Positions 58,870 to 64,000 of a DNA stretch of 64,000 bases are shown here, piece by piece. Within the stretch, counting starts at the first letter, position 1; each line of letters begins with the position of its first letter. The notes under the pieces are model-generated. The model was given only the letters and a program-made list of their open reading frames with translations, was not told the origin of the DNA and did no database searches. The DNA is from Lytechinus pictus (taxonomy: Eukaryota > Echinodermata > Echinoidea > Temnopleuroida > Toxopneustidae): NCBI RefSeq assembly GCF_037042905.1, contig NC_087252.1:15991201-16055200 (forward strand), in the 5' to 3' direction. The position numbers and the translations under genes are program-made.

Positions 58870-59640
58870 CTAGACGATATTAAACGAATTTGTTTTCACC
58901 GATATATACGTTCTATTCCGTGCGTACGCCCAGCCGAGTGTGCGCGCAAAACCGAAAACCTGTACTCCGAGAAAAATATCGTCTAGAACAGTTGCTCAGC
59001 GGTGACGTCAGAGGTCAAAGGTCAACGGACGAGTGCTCATGAATATGCATGAGTTACTTGTCAATCTCGCTGCGCCGAACCGTTGTTTACGTTTTGCACT
59101 CGTTATTTGCATACATTGTGCACGTGGGATTGATGTAGTATATCTATGCAGGGACGTGAGCGTCCGTGATCTATGTGATGTACATGTACATGTATCATAC
59201 GACAGTTTGAGATAGTTCATTACTTTTAAGGCTACAAATAGAAATTTCATTGTTGGGAAATTACTGTTACATGCATAATAGTTATTTCACTCTATGTGCA
59301 TATCTTGGTTAAATCTGTGGGTATGATGTTACCATCATGATATATGAAAGAAGGTGCTAATGTACCAAATTTCAAACTTCAAAACAATACAGACTATAGT
59401 TTTTCCACTTTACTCAGATGGAATAATTAATGTACATGTTTGAATGATATATTTTATATTCTTCTTCATCTACACATGTAATTACATAAAGGCATTTTGT
59501 CTTAGTATGGGTATTGAAAATTCAGACTCATACATGTAATTAAACTCTCATTCTTGTGAATGGATCACATCACGGTACATTTTACTGTGGGCACTTGTAA
59601 ATATATCATTTTCAAAGTCTTCTTCACATATTTCACTGTC
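58870..59640. other. Gene-free stretch, partly CG-containing
   Basis: 58880-59000 contains TCTAGACGATATT and AATATCGTCTAGA as an inverted pair (about 58870 and 58976), marking a foldback of about 120 bases. The rest is AT-rich and unrecognised. Confidence 0.4.
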
Positions 59641-59645
59641 AAAGA

Positions 59646-61852
59646 CATGGGTGTCGATCACGGGGGGGGGGGGGGGGGATGGGGGGATATATCCCCCCCT
59701 AATATTTCAAGTGGGGGATGGCCTGTATTATCATCCCCCCCAATAATTTAGGGTAGAAAAATTATAATAATGATGATGAAAAATGAAAAAGTATGATCAT
59801 GATAATTATAGTGATGATTATAGTATGCCATCAATCAGTTTGTTTCCGTCGCAATGTGTGTATATTGTTATTAAATAAAAACATTATTTTCCAGGACTTT
59901 AAAACAGATGGGTGGAGGTTCAAGATGACAAAAATTTAAATGTTTATGTAAGTTTTAACACATGACAAAAAGGACCCCGACGAACTAAAAACAACTTTTG
60001 TTGATAGGGTGTTCTATCCCACCAGGTAGTGGTGAATAAACACATTTTAATAAATCAATTAATTCAAAAGGGTGGAAAAATAAACGGGTGGAAAAATAAA
60101 CGGGAGTAAAAGGGTGGCAAGATAAACAGGGAAAACCCCATGGACGTAAATCCCAGAGGGGTAAATTTTGAAAAAGTACAAATAACTTTTCTCAGATTTA
60201 CCCCTCCCACATCCAAGTGCATGATGTTTGTTCCATTTAATCTACAACCCTTTTGAATATCACTTCCTTTTTGTTATGTAAAATAAGTAAATCGCCAGGG
60301 ATCGCCGCTCATAAAAAGTTATTTGCAATGAGGTCTGACATGAGGCGAAAGATTTTCGGACATTATTGAGACTACCTGAAATAGATGTTGTTCTATTTCA
60401 CCCTTTTTCTTATTCATTCCCAGAAAATTCAGAGAAAAAGAAAAATACCTTTGCGTTTCTATAGAGTATAGGCTTATCACTTCATTTATTTGCCTGGTTA
60501 TACACACTTTACCGATGTATGTCATGTTAGTTATATATTAAGTTCGGCATTCAGTAAACCTTTGAACAAGAAAATATACCAAAAGCAAGATGTGCACAAA
60601 ACGAAAGTCACCCCTACTTGTATATCCAAATACCTTGACTTGAACCATGGACCTAGTAGGTCCATGCTTGAACGATAACTTTTGGTCAATAATATTTTGC
60701 AGGAGAGCATCGATGTCCTCATTATCTATCTATGTGGAAATGAGGTGCCTATAGTCATGAAAGAGTGAGCCCACATCAAATGCAAAAATTTCACTTTAAA
60801 AAAGTCATAATATATAGTCGTTTGGTGATCAGTAGCTCATATATGGTGCCTTTGTTGTATGCGGTTGGATGTAATTGATATTAAAACATTTTATCATGTG
60901 ACCCCATCAGATACCTCTCATGAAAATATTGAGGTTCAGTGAGCTCAATATAATATGATCATATTTTTACAAATGTTTTAATAAGTGACATCAATTGATG
61001 GTTTCAGAAAGAATAATCATTCATTCTCTCTAAAGCGGATATGAGGATATGAACATCGGATGTTTTTTTTCATGTTATTCTTGTTATTGTTATGGACTTG
61101 AATAACTAAACTTGATTATTTTTTTCTTATTTTGGCAAAAAGAAATATCTTTTGAGTTTGGAAAAGGATGGCAGTTTTACATTCTATATGAGCACACTCA
61201 TGCGGTACGTAAATTTCATTGTAACACATAATGTATATTAGCTGATATTACACACTGATCATGCTGATGGTTCAAGAAAATGTTGGAGAAATATCATGAC
61301 ATGACAGTTGAGTTTTGATTGTTTTAATGTTTGTTTTTGTTTCATGCACTTATAAAGTATTTAAAACATGTTAAAATCCAGGGTTAAAATCGTCTAAGGA
61401 ATGACGGTAAGCCCGATGGCACACGAGAAGCCACACAGTTTGTAATTTGTGCTAATCTTATATTTTTTGTCCGAATGTGCATTTTATCATCATGCACTAA
61501 GAAGAAAAAAGATATTGCCAGTCGGGTTAGATTTAAGAGAGAAGTTGTATACATTATGCTCAATAAACATATCACTTTGTACATGGTCCAGACATTTTTT
61601 GTCATTTTTCTTTCGTATGGGTTTATAATAAGCTTACTTGTAACACAAATTGAATTAAAAAAAAAATTATATAAGTAAAGTACACTGCAACAATTAAGCA
61701 ATTTCCAAGAACACCATGCATATCAACCACTCTCAAATGTCCTAACTTGTGATTTTAGTGGGGGTAATGTTGAAAGATCCCCATCCACAAGAACATTTGT
61801 GTCAATCACCCCCCCCCCCCCACCAAGAATACCGATCGACACCCATGGGCAG
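59646..61852. mobile_element. 2.2 kb TIR element with CATGGGTGTCGATC ends
   Basis: Left CATGGGTGTCGATCACGGGG (59647) and right GATCGACACCCATGG (61836-61850) are inverted, each beside a G or C run. A GGGGCGTCGATCC sequence with a G run at 63857 looks like another end of the same family. No coding capacity is evident inside; several A/T runs and GGGTGG repeats (60070-60115) occur. Confidence 0.65.
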
Positions 61853-62300
61853 AGAGTATGACAAAAAGGGTTGAGAAGTACATGTACTTTGTACAGATTA
61901 GTACAGAGCTGTGAAAGGGATAAGGAAAACAGAATAAAAATCATTATTGATTTTTAAAAGTAGATTAATCTCACAAATGCGGATTTTGATGCGTGCATCA
62001 GATTTTGGAAGAAAATCTTTGCAATTGTCCTTGGAACTTTTAGTTTATTTATTTACTTTACATGGACATATAGATAATGCGTACAATTATTTTTTGTTGT
62101 TCAGCTACATTATTATCTAGCTACAGGTAGCCAGGAAATGATATTGCCAATGATGTACACGAAGCCTCTTCGATAAAGACCCTGACCGGTGTAAAAACAA
62201 TCATATATTAAAATAAAGGTAATGATTCTTCCAATAGTTAAAAATATTAAATAAAAATCAAAGAAACTACTCCTCCAAAGTACGCTTCGATTGAGCACCC
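61853..62300. other. Gene-free stretch
   Basis: AT-rich, nothing recognised. Confidence 0.35.
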
Positions 62301-62315
62301 CCATGTCGCCTGGAA

Positions 62316-63001
62316 ATGATGACGTCACGTTGTGTCAGGAGGGTTGTGATTTTGTAGGTTTGTGTACAAAAGCATTGGGTATTTTCTTCCATTTCCATGT
62401 TATGAATCCATTTTTTTTTCGTTTTCAGATGAAAATGGCACTCAAAATTATTCACTGTTCAAATTGTTGTAAACCTACAACTATTCACTACCTTTTTTGT
62501 GATTTCTTTGTTTGGCTCTTATTGGGCCTAAATTGCTATGTCAGGAAAAGTTATTATACATAATCTAAATGCAGATAGAATTGAAATTTGCGCCAAGTAA
62601 GCAGGAAATAAATATGGCAAAAACTAGTTCAAAACTGTAGATTTCATAATTTCAAGCTTGTGGGTAAAAATATATGTGATATCCCTCTGTGATAGAAGTG
62701 AAGAGAATGAAATGCGTTATCTGGAAAGCAAAAAAATCACCCTGTTTTTCTGTGTACAAACCTATGGAATCACAACGCTTCTTACACAACGTGACGTCAC
62801 GATCTCGAGGCAGGTGAAAAGCACAATAAAGCCTATTTTCTAAGCGGGGTTCGAAGGCCGATAATTGGAATATTCTTAAGCAAATTACTCAGCTGGGAAG
62901 CGGTGAAAATTAATATAGCATACCTTGCTGTATTTAGTAGCTTATAAGCTTTCGATTGGTATATAATTTATCAATTTCATTTCGGGTCCGGTCTGGATCT
63001 A
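62316..63001. mobile_element. Diverged TTAA-type foldback element (family F relative)
   Basis: GATGACGTCACGTTGTGT on the left and ACACAACGTGACGTCACGAT at about 62783 are inverted. The terminal block TTTCATTTCGGGTCCGGTCT resembles family F ends at 29710 and 32410. The TTAA termini are eroded. Confidence 0.6.
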
Positions 63002-63963
63002 TAAATAAACTTGAAGGCACATTTTCTCATTACCTTTGAAGTACAGTATTTATGAAATATATTTTTTGCAGCCATTATGAAAGAGCGTTATGTTCAGATC
63101 TACATGTACCTTGCCAGTTAATTAAATTGCTAGTAACTATTCGTTTGCAGTGTAACTTTTACATGTAGTTTGCATAGGCGGATCCAGCTTTTGGCGAAAG
63201 GGGGGGGGGGGGGGGCACCGCCGAGCGGCGCACATATTTTTGCACCATAAAAGAAAATGTTGAAAAAGGGGTAAAGTCTGACCCTGTCAAATGCTCTTTT
63301 CAAAATGTAGGATTTCCAGTCATGCCATTTTGCATGACCACACGCAGATAATATTTCCGGGGGGGGGGGGGGGGGGGGCAAAACTCGAACATATTTTTGA
63401 AAAATAAAAATAAAAACGATAGAGTAAACGGACCGAGCTGCTCATGCGGCGATTATTTTTTTTATAAAGTGTAATAAAAGTATTTGGTACACATCTCACA
63501 TTTGCACATTTTTCATAGTTTTCATGAAATGTTAAGGGAAAAAATGTGTTTTCACAACAACTGATCGGGAATTTGCCCCCCCCCTTCCCCCTTGCTGCGT
63601 ACGACCATTCCCTGAAATCCACTTAAACATATATCATTACAACATAAAATATACATGAATTTAGACATATAATCTTTCTTAGACATATATAGAGAGAGAT
63701 TGAAAAACTTATTAAAGAAAGAAACAAGCAAAAAGTAACACAAATTATGCATGTTATGTGCGATTTCAAAATCTCGTGTCCCAACCCTTTTATTGCGATG
63801 AGGCCAATACTTGTGTATATTAATTGAGATGCAATTTTTTTTACTATATATACACAGGGGCGTCGATCCTTTTTTTCACATTGGGGGGGGGGGCAAAATC
63901 ATAAATCAACTTTCCAACGGCGCTCGATCACACAAAACAAACAAACTCACACACACTCGTATA

Positions 63964-63995
<32 letters not shown>

Positions 63996-64000
63996 GCTGA
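63002..64000. repeat. Terminal stretch: G-run repeat ends and TA microsatellite
   Basis: GGCGGATCCAGCTTTTGGCG and a G run at 63178-63216, a second G run at 63359-63378, a GGGGCGTCGATCC terminus at 63857, and TA repeats at 63966-63995. No gene is seen. Confidence 0.5.

Overview
This window is nuclear DNA of an animal with an AT-rich, repeat-dense genome. Evidence for this is spliced exons with consensus GT/AG sites, a long C2H2 zinc-finger array, LINE and Penelope-type retroelement remnants, and many TTAA- and TA-flanked miniature transposons. The repeat style and gene types suggest a marine deuterostome, most likely an echinoderm such as a sea urchin. That assignment is inference. Most long open frames in the window are translations of repeats or of simple sequence, not genes.

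Genes. (1) A minus-strand C2H2 zinc-finger gene. Its apparent last coding exon (19173-21952) holds 32 finger modules. A decayed run of further fingers lies downstream (17930-19172). Far upstream on the same strand are three near-identical 81-base exons (48497-48577, 51689-51769, 51894-51974). All are phase 1-1, each encodes one psi-K-x-E motif followed by acidic residues, and all are phase-compatible with the finger exon. If they belong together the gene spans over 32 kb and its 5' end lies beyond the repeats or outside the window. (2) A plus-strand gene at about 26.6-28.9 kb encodes two N-terminal C2H2-like fingers and a conserved helical tail. It has one apparent frame break and would sit inside an intron of gene 1 on the opposite strand. 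A CpG-rich short first exon at 22.77 kb may or may not belong to it. (3) Relics: a LINE reverse transcriptase (13.8-14.3 kb, minus), a Penelope-like GIY-YIG endonuclease with long inverted terminal repeats (46.2-47.3 kb), and the N-terminus of a RecQ-like helicase (52.6-52.8 kb).

Repeat layout. 0-5.7 kb: foldback miniature elements, including one TTAA element nested in a TA element, and a TIR element with a tandem core. 6.2-12.6 kb: a mosaic of G-runs, periodic GCGCTCGC motifs, an inverted pair of 16-base minisatellites, and a 0.9 kb polypyrimidine tract. 13 kb: TIR element G and the LINE relic. 22-34 kb: gene 2 and several dispersed repeats, including TTAA foldback elements. 35-45.5 kb: repeated copies of a GC-motif-bearing repeat with tRNA-like segments. 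One copy carries a 2.56 kb insertion flanked by GTAT, and three uninterrupted copies lie in the same window. 48.6-51.6 kb: a second copy of element G with two nested insertions. 54-58.9 kb: elements related to the 2.1-3.0 kb repeat; one contains an insertion with an 8-base duplication that itself contains a 535-base near-perfect palindrome with a 9-base duplication. 59.6-61.9 kb: a TIR element. The end is further foldback and TA-repeat sequence.

The window is useful because filled and empty insertion sites occur side by side, so several element boundaries and target duplications can be read directly.
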